NCBI GenBank assembly: GCA_036226585.1
Contig: CP108997.1
Span: 6,882,001 to 6,946,000, forward strand
DNA: 64,000 nucleotides
Reading direction: 5' to 3'
From: Streptomyces sp. NBC_00708
Lineage (GTDB): Bacteria > Actinomycetota > Actinomycetes > Streptomycetales > Streptomycetaceae
Shown: positions 25,085-33,168 of the stretch, one piece after another
Position numbering within the stretch: the first letter of the stretch is position 1
Layout: every line of letters begins with the position of its first letter
Made by a program: the position numbers and the translations under genes
Notes under the pieces: model-generated
What the model saw: only the letters and a program-made list of their open reading frames with translations
Told to the model about the DNA's origin: nothing
The model's database searches: none

Positions 25085-25693
25085 ATGTCCAGAGCAACGA
25101 CCGTGCGTAACCTGCTGGACGAGCACGGACAGACGTACGCCGAGGAAGCCGGCATCCACCTGCGCGACACCCCCATGCCGCTCTACCAGCTGCTGACCCT
25201 GTGCGTGCTCTTCTCGGTCCGCATCAAGGCCGACATCGCGGTGGCCGCTGCCCGGGAACTCTTCGAAGCGGGGATGCGCACCCCCCGCGCCATGGCCGAC
25301 GCGTCCTGGCAGGACCGGGTCGACGCACTGGGCCGCGCCCACTACCGCCGCTACGACGAGAGCACGGCCACCGCGCTCGGCGAGGGCGCGCGGCTCGCAC
25401 TCGACCGGTACCACGGGGACCTGCGGCGGCTGCGCGAGGAGGCCGGCGGGGATCCGGAGAAGCTGCGCGACCTGCTGAAGGAGTTCCCCCGGATCGGGCC
25501 CGTCGGCGCCGATATCTTCAGCCGCGAAGCCCAGGGTGTATGGCCCGAACTGCGCCCCGCGTTCGACAAGCGGGCCCAGGACGCCGCCGACGGGATCGGG
25601 CTGCCGCACTCCCCGCAGAAGCTGGCCGCCCTCGTGGATGAGGAGGACCTGCCCCGGCTGGCGGCGGCGCTGGTCCGGGTCGGGCTCCACTGA
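25085..25693 (+). CDS. Endonuclease III-like HhH-GPD protein
   Basis: A 202-residue helical protein with the helix-hairpin-helix LLKEFPRIGPVGADIFSREAQ and the following Asp-bearing segment (PELRPAFDKRA). This matches a family of small actinobacterial endonuclease III-like proteins. No C-terminal Fe-S cysteines are present. The catalytic Lys of bifunctional glycosylases is not evident, so activity is uncertain. Probably co-transcribed with the LigD-type polymerase, suggesting a role in DNA repair. Confidence 0.78.
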   Translation: MSRATTVRNLLDEHGQTYAEEAGIHLRDTPMPLYQLLTLCVLFSVRIKADIAVAAARELFEAGMRTPRAMADASWQDRVDALGRAHYRRYDESTATALGEGARLALDRYHGDLRRLREEAGGDPEKLRDLLKEFPRIGPVGADIFSREAQGVWPELRPAFDKRAQDAADGIGLPHSPQKLAALVDEEDLPRLAAALVRVGLH

Positions 25694-25705
25694 CCGCCCC
25701 CGCCG

Positions 25706-27100
25706 TCACCAGCCCGTCCAGAGCAGGTGGTTGACGGCCAGGGCCACCACCGCCTGGGCGGCCGGCCAGGCCTGCCGGCCCCGGTCGGGCAGGAGGGCCG
25801 CCGCGGGCAGCAGCCAGAGCATGAACGGCTGCCAGATGCGCTCGGTCTCGGCCTTGCTCATCCCCGACACATCGGCGGCGAGCAGCAGGAGCAACGCCAC
25901 CAGCACCAGCGGGACGAGACGGTCCTGCCCCCTCGCGTCCCCGGTCCGCAGCCCCCGGACGGCCCCCGGCGCACCCGCGAAGGTGCGGCGGAGTCCGGCG
26001 ACCGTCGCCGGGCCCACCGCGATCACGGTGCAGGCGAGGTTCGCCCACACCCAGTACCCGTAGGGCCGGAAACCGCCCGCGCCCTGGTGGTAGCGCTCGA
26101 CGAGCACGTGGTACGCCTCCCACCAGTTGAAGCCCGCCGCGGTGAAGACGGCCGGGACCACCAGGGCGCCGAGCAGCGCGAGCGGCAGCGGCCGGGCGGT
26201 GCGGGCGAGCACGAGGACGGCCAGGAGCAGGAGCGCGATGAGCGCCAGCCCGTAACTCAGGTAGCAGACCCAGCCGTAGAGGAGGCCGGCCCCCAGCGCG
26301 GCGGCCCCCGGACTCCGTACCGTACGTGTGGCCGCCAGCGCCAGCAGGGCCACGGACCAGGCGGCCACCGCCGCGAAGTAGCCGTCCGCCGAGGTGCCGG
26401 CCCAGACCGCGACCGGCGCCAGGACGAGGAACGGCGCCGCACGCCGGGCGATGTGCTCACCGGCCAGGGCGCGCACCGTGACCAGCACGGCCAGCAGGCC
26501 GGACGCCCCAGTCAGGATGCACCAGACGCCGGCCCAGGCGCCGCCGCCCAGCCCGGCCCGGTCCAGGAGTACGAAGGTGAGGGTGGCGCCCGGCGGATGA
26601 CCGGCGACATGGGCCGGCCAGTTGCCCGGCGGGCCGATCAGGATGTGCTCGTCGAACGTGCGCAGCGCGGCCCCGATGTCGTCGAAGCGCCCGATGACCC
26701 GCAGGTACTCGTGCTTGGTGGTCAGGCGTTCGGCGATGCCCCGTCCCCAGCCGTCGATCAGCGCGAGTGAGAAGACCCAGGCGACAGAGGCGGCGTAGGT
26801 GGCCAGGAGCAGGGCCCGCCAGCGCAGCCGCCGGGCGAGGAGAGGCCCGTGCGCGATCACCGCGACGGCGACGACCGGAGCCGCCACCGTGCCGGGTCCC
26901 GTGTGCGGGTACCAGGACGCCAGCAGCGGCGGCCAGTGCACGTACAGCGTTCGCGCGTAGTCGTCGATGGCCCGTCCGCCCAGGGCGGCGGTGACCACGA
27001 GCACGACGCCCGCGCCCGCCGCCACCAGATCCCAGCGGTGCCCGGAGCCTTCGGCGGTGGCCGGTCCGGTACGGGGCGCGGTGCGGTCCTCGGTCTTCAC
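25706..27100 (-). CDS. Polytopic membrane protein, GT-C-like
   Basis: A 464-residue protein with 10 or more hydrophobic helices. The periplasmic-type loop after helix 1 (DDYARTLYVHWPPLLASWYPHT), the HPPGATLTFVLLDRAGLGG motif and the near-terminal SGMSKAETERIWQPFMLWLLP segment are conserved in actinobacterial membrane proteins resembling lipid-linked-sugar mannosyltransferases (GT-C). The catalytic activity is not shown. The ATG at 27100 has no strong ribosome site. Divergent from the cytochrome/sulfite-oxidase fusion. Confidence 0.75.
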   Translation of the reverse strand: MKTEDRTAPRTGPATAEGSGHRWDLVAAGAGVVLVVTAALGGRAIDDYARTLYVHWPPLLASWYPHTGPGTVAAPVVAVAVIAHGPLLARRLRWRALLLATYAASVAWVFSLALIDGWGRGIAERLTTKHEYLRVIGRFDDIGAALRTFDEHILIGPPGNWPAHVAGHPPGATLTFVLLDRAGLGGGAWAGVWCILTGASGLLAVLVTVRALAGEHIARRAAPFLVLAPVAVWAGTSADGYFAAVAAWSVALLALAATRTVRSPGAAALGAGLLYGWVCYLSYGLALIALLLLAVLVLARTARPLPLALLGALVVPAVFTAAGFNWWEAYHVLVERYHQGAGGFRPYGYWVWANLACTVIAVGPATVAGLRRTFAGAPGAVRGLRTGDARGQDRLVPLVLVALLLLLAADVSGMSKAETERIWQPFMLWLLPAAALLPDRGRQAWPAAQAVVALAVNHLLWTGW

Positions 27101-27265
27101 GCAGGCACCGTACGCACCGGTGCGCCGGGACGGCGGCTACCCGCCGGGCGCGTCACACAACCGTCAGATTCCGGGCCGCGACCGTACGTTCGGCGGGGTG
27201 ACGTCATCGTTTCGTCAGGAGTCGCACCCACCGAACCCGCAGGCCCCGGGCATAGCGTCGGGCTC

Positions 27266-28579
27266 ATGGGCGACAGCCGTCGGAACGCTCCGACACCCCC
27301 CGCATCCTCCTCCTCCCGGGTCCCCTCCGGCCGCGCCGGCCGCCTCCTCGCAAGGCTGCCCTCGGCGCCCGGCTTCTGGCGCAGCCCCGTGCGCGGGGTG
27401 CCGTTCACCGCCGTGCTCGGCCTCGTCCTGCTCGCCGGGATCACACTGCTCTTCGTGACGGGCCTGCTGTCGTACGCCGCGTACAACCCGGACCTGAATC
27501 CCGTCAACGACAAGACACCGGACAAGGGGCTGCTCGGGTTCTATCTGTTCGACTGGCCCACCTCGCCGCACTGGCTGTACCGGCTGACGCAGGGACTCCA
27601 CGTCACCGTGGGCATCGTGCTCGTTCCCGTGCTGCTGGCCAAGCTGTGGTCGGTGGTGCCGAGGCTCTTCGCCCTTCCCCCGGCCCGCTCCCTCGCCCAC
27701 GCCCTGGAACGCGTCTCGCTGCTCCTGCTGGTGGGCGGGGCACTCTTCGAGTTCGTCACAGGGCTGCTCAACATCCAGCTGGAGTACCTGTTCCCCGGTT
27801 CCTTCTACCCGCTGCACTTCTACGGGGCGTGGGTGTTCTTCGCCGCGTTCCTCGCCCACGCCGGGCTGCGTACGCCGCAGGCGGTACGGGTACTGCGGTC
27901 GGGCGGGCTCCACGGCCCGGTCCGGAACGACCCGCTGGAATCACCTTCGCCCGCCCCGCCCACCCTGTCCCGGCGCGGCGCCCTCGCCGTGGTCGGCGCG
28001 GGCTCACTCGTCCTGCTCGTCACCTCGGTGGGCCGGAGCTTCGACGGGCCGCTGCGCCGCCTCGCGGCGCTCACCCCGCGCGGCGCCGCCGAACCGGGGC
28101 CGGGGCCCAACGGCTTCCAGATCAACAAGACCGCCGCCGCCGTCGGGATCACCACCGCGGAGACCGGGGACGGCTGGTGGCTCACCGTCAGCGGCCCGGC
28201 CGGCGACCTGCGGTTCAGCCGGGCCCAGCTGCTGGCCATGGAGCAGCACAGCGCGGCCCTGCCCCTCGCGTGCGTGGAGGGCTGGTCCACCTCGGACCAG
28301 TGGTGGCGGGGTGTACGGCTGAGCGATCTGGCGGCCCTCGCCGGGTATCCGGACCGGCCGCCCGGGGTGCTGGTGGAATCCCTCCAGCGCAGCGGCCCCT
28401 TCCGCCGGGCGGCGCTGCGGGACAACCAGGTGCGCGACCCGCGTTCGCTGCTGGCGCTGCGGGTCAACGGTGAGGACCTGTCACCCGATCACGGCTATCC
28501 GGCCCGCGTCATCGTTCCCGCCGCACCCGGTGTGCTCAACACCAAGTGGGTGTCCCGGCTGACCTTTGGAGAACTGTGA
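27266..28579 (+). CDS. Membrane cytochrome b / sulfite-oxidase-like molybdopterin fusion protein
   Basis: A 437-residue protein in two parts. Residues ~40-210 form four membrane helices with histidines in YRLTQGLHVTVG and YPLHFYGAWVFFAAFLAHAG, a b-type cytochrome-like module. Residues ~270-437 are an oxidoreductase molybdopterin-binding domain with the Mo-ligand Cys in LPLACVEGWSTSDQWWRG and the C-terminal NTKWVSRLTF. It should pass electrons between a periplasmic substrate and the membrane. Residues preceding the Mo domain (RRGALAVVGAGSLVLLVTSV) look like an internal anchor. No ribosome site; TAGCGT lies seven bases before ATG 27266, suggesting a leaderless mRNA. Confidence 0.83.
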   Translation: MGDSRRNAPTPPASSSSRVPSGRAGRLLARLPSAPGFWRSPVRGVPFTAVLGLVLLAGITLLFVTGLLSYAAYNPDLNPVNDKTPDKGLLGFYLFDWPTSPHWLYRLTQGLHVTVGIVLVPVLLAKLWSVVPRLFALPPARSLAHALERVSLLLLVGGALFEFVTGLLNIQLEYLFPGSFYPLHFYGAWVFFAAFLAHAGLRTPQAVRVLRSGGLHGPVRNDPLESPSPAPPTLSRRGALAVVGAGSLVLLVTSVGRSFDGPLRRLAALTPRGAAEPGPGPNGFQINKTAAAVGITTAETGDGWWLTVSGPAGDLRFSRAQLLAMEQHSAALPLACVEGWSTSDQWWRGVRLSDLAALAGYPDRPPGVLVESLQRSGPFRRAALRDNQVRDPRSLLALRVNGEDLSPDHGYPARVIVPAAPGVLNTKWVSRLTFGEL

Positions 28580-29061
28580 ACCTCCCTGTGAACGCCTTCC
28601 TGCGCCGCCGCTACGGGGCGGGGCCCCTGCACCTCGTACTGCTGGCCGCGTCCTTCGCCGTCGCCGGGTACGCGGGCGTGCGCCTGCTGGCGGGCGACTG
28701 GCTCGGGGTGGTTCTGTGGTTCGTGGGCGCGGCCCTCGTGCACGACCTGGTACTGGTACCCGTCTACGCGTCGGCGGACCTGCTGCTGCGTCGCTGTCTC
28801 GGACGGCGGCGGCCGGCATCCGTCAACTATGTACGGGTGCCGGCCTTCCTGTCCGCGCTGCTGCTGCTCGTATGGTTTCCGTTGATCACCCGGCGGACCG
28901 AGCGCTACGAACCGGCGAGCGGGCTGTCCCCGGACGTGTTCCTCGGGAACTGGCTGCTGATCACGGCCGCGCTCTTCCTGCTCTCGGCGCTCTGGTGCGT
29001 CGTCCGGACGCTCCGGGCGCGCCGCAGCGAGACGAAGGTGCGGCCGTCCGCCTCCCACTGA
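28576..29061 (+). CDS. Small membrane protein coupled to the molybdopterin fusion
   Basis: A 161-residue protein with four hydrophobic helices (LVLLAASFAVAGYAGVRLL; LGVVLWFVGAALVHDLVLVP; FLSALLLLVWFPLI; NWLLITAALFLLSALWCVV). GTG 28576 overlaps the TGA of the preceding gene (GTGA) and has GGAG upstream, so translation is coupled. It is probably a partner of the Mo/cytochrome protein. Its last 157 bp overlap the converging methyltransferase frame. Confidence 0.75.
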   Translation: MNLPVNAFLRRRYGAGPLHLVLLAASFAVAGYAGVRLLAGDWLGVVLWFVGAALVHDLVLVPVYASADLLLRRCLGRRRPASVNYVRVPAFLSALLLLVWFPLITRRTERYEPASGLSPDVFLGNWLLITAALFLLSALWCVVRTLRARRSETKVRPSASH

Positions 29062-29741
29062 TCGACCGCGCGCAGCCCGTGCGGGCGGGCGTAGCCCAGC
29101 AGGGCAGGGGAACCGAGTCTCGCCCACGGGAAGTGGCCCGCCGAGGCCGGCCCGGCCGGGGCGCTGCCGTCGTCCAGCCGTACCTGGACCCGCTCGTCGA
29201 CGGCGTGCGGCACCGTCTCCGCGATGAGCAGTCCGCCCGGAGCGAGCAGGTCCGCCGCCCGGCCCAGCAGCCGGTCCGGGTCCCCGCCGATGCCGAGGTT
29301 GCCGTCCGCGAGCAGCACGGTGCCCCAGCGCCCCTCGCCGGGCAGCGGGTCGAACACCGACCGGCGCAGGGCGTGGCCGCCGAGCCGGACGGTCCGGGCG
29401 ACCGCCGCCGCGCTGACGTCGATGCCGAGGGCGCGGTGGCCTCGCGCCGCCAGCGCGGTGACCAGCCGGCCCGGCCCGCAGCCGACGTCCAGGACCGGCC
29501 CTTCGCAGCGCCGCAGCGCCGACAGATCCGCCGTGTCCGCCCCGGCGCACCAGCGCTCGACGTCCAGCGGCAGCAGCCAGCCGTCCGTACGGCGCAGGAA
29601 GAGCGGCCCGTGCCCGTTGCGCAGGGCGTTGGCATACGGGTCGGTGCCCCACGCGTCGCCGTCCGGACGCGCGGGGTCCAGCACCTCCGGGTCCCGGCCC
29701 CGCGCGTCCAGCACGCCCCGCTCCCGGCCCGTGCGGCTCAT
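28905..29741 (-). CDS. Class I SAM-dependent methyltransferase
   Basis: A 278-residue protein. The SAM-binding motif I is VLDVGCGPGRLVTALAARGHRALGIDVS, post-I WGTVLLADGNLGIGGDP, and motif III LLAPGGLLIAETVP. The domain appears complete near residue 240 (DGRTFVSLRRA). The final ~38 residues run antisense through the end of the neighbouring membrane-protein gene and look unlike family members. The start ATG 29741 overlaps the stop of the DUF2064 gene (ATGA), making a three-gene operon with it and the GT2 gene. Acceptor unknown. Confidence 0.8.
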   Translation of the reverse strand: MSRTGRERGVLDARGRDPEVLDPARPDGDAWGTDPYANALRNGHGPLFLRRTDGWLLPLDVERWCAGADTADLSALRRCEGPVLDVGCGPGRLVTALAARGHRALGIDVSAAAVARTVRLGGHALRRSVFDPLPGEGRWGTVLLADGNLGIGGDPDRLLGRAADLLAPGGLLIAETVPHAVDERVQVRLDDGSAPAGPASAGHFPWARLGSPALLGYARPHGLRAVDQWEADGRTFVSLRRARSVRTTHQSAESRKSAAVISSQFPRNTSGDSPLAGS

Positions 29742-30406
29742 CGGACGGCCGTCCGCGTCAGCCGGGACCACTCGGCGGCGAACCGGCCGCCCGGGGCGAG
29801 CGCGGCGACCTCCGCCGCGTCGGCCGCCGTGTCCACATCCCGCAGCGCGGGCAGGTCCCGCACGGTCAGCCCGGCATCGACCAGCCGGCGGCGCTGCACC
29901 GCCCCCGTCTCGGGCACGGACATCGGCACGCCGCGCAGCAGCGCCGGATCGGGCTCCGCGAGGCCCAGCGCCCAGAAGCCGCCGTCCTCGGCGGGGCCGA
30001 ACCAGGCGTCGCACCCGTCCCAGCCCCCGGGGCCCAGCGCCGGGGCCAGACGGGCCGCCGTGATCTGGGGGGTGTCCATGCCGATCAGCAGCGTCGGCCC
30101 GGTACAGGCGCCGAACGCCGCGGCGAGCCGTTCGTCGAGCCCTCCCGCGCCCTGTTCCACGACCTCGATGCCCGGCGGCAGCCACGGTCCGGGCGCCCCG
30201 GCCAGGACGACGACGCGCCGCGCGGCCGGCACGGTCAGGACGGTGTGCAGGGTGTCGGCCAGCGCCGCCTCGGCGAGCCGGGCGGCCTCGGCGGGGGAGA
30301 AGGGCGGGGTGAGACGCGTCTTGACCCGGCCGGGCAGCGGCTCCTTGGCGATGACCAGGACGGTCGTCGTACCGGCCGGGGCGGTGACGGGCGCAGCCGC
30401 GCTCAT
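29738..30406 (-). CDS. DUF2064/TIGR04282-type glycosyltransferase-like protein
   Basis: A 222-residue nucleotidyl/glycosyltransferase (GT-A-like) of the TIGR04282 family: VLVIAKEPLPGRVKTRLTPPFSPAEAARLAEAALADT, LLIGMDTPQIT (conserved DTPQ) and GPAEDGGFWALGL. Homologues occur next to GT2 enzymes in several pathways, including arsenosugar clusters. No arsenic genes are present here. It overlaps both neighbours by four bases, so the operon is translationally coupled. Confidence 0.87.
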   Translation of the reverse strand: MSAAAPVTAPAGTTTVLVIAKEPLPGRVKTRLTPPFSPAEAARLAEAALADTLHTVLTVPAARRVVVLAGAPGPWLPPGIEVVEQGAGGLDERLAAAFGACTGPTLLIGMDTPQITAARLAPALGPGGWDGCDAWFGPAEDGGFWALGLAEPDPALLRGVPMSVPETGAVQRRRLVDAGLTVRDLPALRDVDTAADAAEVAALAPGGRFAAEWSRLTRTAVR

Positions 30407-31107
30407 CGGGGCACCCGCGCGGGGACCGGCGGCTCGCCGAGCACGGCCCGCATGTCGCGCACCGCGTGCCAGGTCCCCCGCCAGGTGCCGGTGACCTTCG
30501 ACTTCCCGGTGCGCGCGAGGTACGGGACATCGGTCTCGGCCACTCGTAGTCCCGCGTCCGCCGCCCGCACCACCATCTGCAACGGATAGCCGCTGCGCCG
30601 GTCGGTGAGGCCCAGCGCCAGCAGATCCGTGCGGCGCCCGGCGCGCAGGGGACCGAGATCGCGCAGCCGGAGCCCGGTGCGCCGGTGCAGCATCCGGGAG
30701 AGCGCCGCGTTCCCGGCCCGTGCGTGCAGCGGCCAGGCGCCGCGCCCCTCGGGCCGGCGACGGCCGAGCAGCAGATCGCACTCGCCGTCCGCGATCCGGC
30801 GGACGAAGCCGGGCAGCAGCGCGGGGTCCAGCGAGCCGTCGCAGTCGCAGAAGCAGACGAACTCCGCCTCACTGGCGAGCAGCCCGGCCTGACAGGCGGC
30901 GCCGAAACCGCGCTGCGGCTCGCGCACCACGGTCGCGCCGAGCGAACGGGCCACATCGGCCGAACCGTCGGTCGAACCGTTGTCGACCACGATCGCCCGC
31001 CAGCCCCGGGGCACCCGGGCCAGCACGCCGGGCAGCGCGGCTGCCTCGTCGAGACACGGCAGGACGAGATCGGCCCGGGGGCCTGAGTCATCGGAAGGAA
31101 GGATCAC
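30403..31107 (-). CDS. GT2-family glycosyltransferase
   Basis: A 234-residue GT-A protein. ADLVLPCLDEAAALPGVLARVP, IVVDNGSTDGSADVA, and the DxD-like FCDCDGSLDPALLP with GAACQAGLLASEAEFV are typical of polyprenyl-phosphate or NDP-sugar GT2 transferases. I take GTG 31107, with GGGTGAG upstream; GTG 31116 is an equal alternative. First gene of the GT2-DUF2064-methyltransferase operon, divergent from the OmpR regulator. Confidence 0.85.
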   Translation of the reverse strand: MILPSDDSGPRADLVLPCLDEAAALPGVLARVPRGWRAIVVDNGSTDGSADVARSLGATVVREPQRGFGAACQAGLLASEAEFVCFCDCDGSLDPALLPGFVRRIADGECDLLLGRRRPEGRGAWPLHARAGNAALSRMLHRRTGLRLRDLGPLRAGRRTDLLALGLTDRRSGYPLQMVVRAADAGLRVAETDVPYLARTGKSKVTGTWRGTWHAVRDMRAVLGEPPVPARVPR

Positions 31108-31231
31108 CCGGCTCACCCTACGGAGTCGAAACGGGCATTCCGGGCACCTGATTCTTACGAAACGTGGACGTCGCCGGACGGCGGCCCCTTCGGGTTTCCG
31201 GGTGTCCCGCCCCGGGTGCCAGGGTGGTCCC

Positions 31232-32062
31232 ATGCAGACCACCCCGCCCACACCGCATCCCGCTCCCACCGGCGGGGCACCCACGACACGAACGGCCCCG
31301 CAGGACGCATCCGGACCGCACCCCGCCGCCCCGGCCCGCGGCCACATTCTCGTCGTCGACGACGACCCGACCGTCGCCGAGGTCGTCACCGGCTACCTGA
31401 CCGGCGCCGGCTACGACGTGGCCCGCGCGGCGGACGGACCGGCCGCGCTCGCCCTGTACGCCGCCCGCCGGCCGGACCTGGCGGTCCTGGACCTGATGCT
31501 GCCCGGCATGGACGGCTTCGAGGTCTGCCGCCGCATGCGGGCCTACGGCCCGGTCCCGGTCATCATGCTCACCGCGCGCGGCGACGAGGACGACCGCATC
31601 CTCGGTCTCGAAACGGGCGCGGACGACTACGTGACCAAGCCGTTCAGCCCGCGCGAACTCGTCCTGCGCGTCGACTCCGTCCTGCGCCGGGCCAGGGCGG
31701 CCGCCGCCCCGGCCGGGCACCCCGCGCCGCTGGAAGGGGCGGGACTTGTCCTCGACACCCGAGCCCGGAGTGCGACCTGCCGCGGCCGGCGGCTGGGCCT
31801 CACGCTCCGCGAGTTCGATCTGCTCGCCTTCCTCCTGCGCCACCCGGGCCGCGTCTTCGGCCGGGAGGAGCTGATGCGCGAGGTCTGGGGCTGGGACTTC
31901 GGCGATCTGTCGACCGTCACCGTGCATGTACGCCGTCTGCGCGGAAAGATCGAGGCCGACCCGGCCCGCCCGGAACTGATCCGTACGGTCTGGGGCGTCG
32001 GCTACCGCCTCGACCTTCCCACCGGCGACACCGCCGACGCGGGCGCGGGAAGCCCGTCATGA
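31232..32062 (+). CDS. OmpR/PhoB-family response regulator
   Basis: A 276-residue regulator with a long Pro/Ala-rich N-terminus (residues 1-36). The receiver domain follows (HILVVDDDPTVAEVV; phospho-Asp in AVLDLMLPGMDG; Lys in DYVTKPFSPREL), then a winged helix (LTLREFDLLAFLLRHPGRVFGREELMREVWGWDF ... TVWGVGYRLD). It overlaps the downstream histidine kinase by four bases, its cognate sensor. Possible targets are the adjacent envelope-sugar genes; this is inference. Confidence 0.92.
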   Translation: MQTTPPTPHPAPTGGAPTTRTAPQDASGPHPAAPARGHILVVDDDPTVAEVVTGYLTGAGYDVARAADGPAALALYAARRPDLAVLDLMLPGMDGFEVCRRMRAYGPVPVIMLTARGDEDDRILGLETGADDYVTKPFSPRELVLRVDSVLRRARAAAAPAGHPAPLEGAGLVLDTRARSATCRGRRLGLTLREFDLLAFLLRHPGRVFGREELMREVWGWDFGDLSTVTVHVRRLRGKIEADPARPELIRTVWGVGYRLDLPTGDTADAGAGSPS

Positions 32063-33165
32063 CCGACTTGCTCCTCATCGCCCTCTTCGCCTTCCTCGGC
32101 GCCGCTGCCGCCGGACTGTTCGGGGCGCTCGCGCTGCGGCTCACCCGTCACCGCTCCCTCGTCGTGTCGCTGAGCATCGTGGCCGCCGTCGCCGTCACCG
32201 CGATGCTCGCCGGAACCCTGGCCGTCGCCTGGGCGATGTTCCTGTCACGGCACGACCTGACCGTGGTGACGACCGTCGTCGCCATGGCCGCCGTCGTCTC
32301 GCTCGTCACCGCCATGCTGCTCGGCCGCTGGGTCGCCGCCCGGAGCCGCGAACTGACCCTGGCGGCCCGTTCGTTCGGCGACGGCGGCACCTTCGCGCCG
32401 CCCGAGGCCCCGGCCACCGCCGAACTCGCCGCCCTCACCCGTGAACTCGCCGCCACCAGCGCCAAACTGGACACATCGCGCGAGCGGGAACGCGCGCTGG
32501 AGACCTCGCGGCGCGAACTCGTCGCCTGGATCTCGCACGACCTGCGCACCCCGCTGGCGGGGCTCCGCGCCATGTCCGAGGCGCTGGAGGACGGCATGGC
32601 CGCCGACTCGTCGCGCTACCTCCGCCAGATCCGCACCGAGGTGGAGCGGATGAACGACATGGTCGGCGACCTCTTCGAACTGTCCCGCATCCACGCCGGC
32701 TCGCTCGCCCTGACCCCCACCCGGGTCTCCGCCCACGACCTCGTGGGCGACGCCCTGGCCGGCGCGGACCCGCTCGCGCGCGAGCACGGGGTCCGGCTCG
32801 TCGGCGGCCGGATCGATGAGGTGCCCGTGGAGGTGGACGGCAAGGAGATGAGCCGGGTCCTGGGCAATCTCCTGATCAACGCGATCCGCCGGACGCCCGC
32901 CGACGGCACGGTCGCCGTCGCGGCCCACCGCGCGCCGGACGGAGTGGTCCTCTCGGTGACCGACGGCTGCGGCGGCATCCCGGAGGAGGACCTGCCGAGG
33001 GTCTTCGACACGGGCTGGCGGGGCAGCCACGCCCGTACGCCGCCGGCCGGCGCGGGCCTGGGGCTCGCCATCGTGCGGGGCATCGTCGAGGCGCACGCCG
33101 GCCGCGCCGAGGTCCGGAACGTCACCGGCGGCTGCTGCTTCGAGGTGACGCTGCCGCTGGGGTGA
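32059..33165 (+). CDS. Sensor histidine kinase (HisKA class)
   Basis: A 368-residue membrane kinase with three hydrophobic helices in residues 1-95 and almost no extracellular domain. The DHp H-box is LVAWISHDLRTPLAGLRAMSEA, the N-box LGNLLINAIRRTP, the G-boxes VTDGCGGIPEEDLPRVFDTGW and GAGLGLAIVRGIVEAHAG. The N of the N-box is present. One oddity is TDGCGG for the usual TDnGpG. Paired with the OmpR regulator by ATGA overlap. Confidence 0.92.
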   Translation: MTDLLLIALFAFLGAAAAGLFGALALRLTRHRSLVVSLSIVAAVAVTAMLAGTLAVAWAMFLSRHDLTVVTTVVAMAAVVSLVTAMLLGRWVAARSRELTLAARSFGDGGTFAPPEAPATAELAALTRELAATSAKLDTSRERERALETSRRELVAWISHDLRTPLAGLRAMSEALEDGMAADSSRYLRQIRTEVERMNDMVGDLFELSRIHAGSLALTPTRVSAHDLVGDALAGADPLAREHGVRLVGGRIDEVPVEVDGKEMSRVLGNLLINAIRRTPADGTVAVAAHRAPDGVVLSVTDGCGGIPEEDLPRVFDTGWRGSHARTPPAGAGLGLAIVRGIVEAHAGRAEVRNVTGGCCFEVTLPLG

Positions 33166-33168
33166 GCC

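Noticed and set aside
29738..31107. Arsenosugar biosynthesis cluster suggested by the TIGR04282-type protein
   Set aside because: No ArsM, ArsS or arsenic resistance gene nearby; the family is wider than its name.
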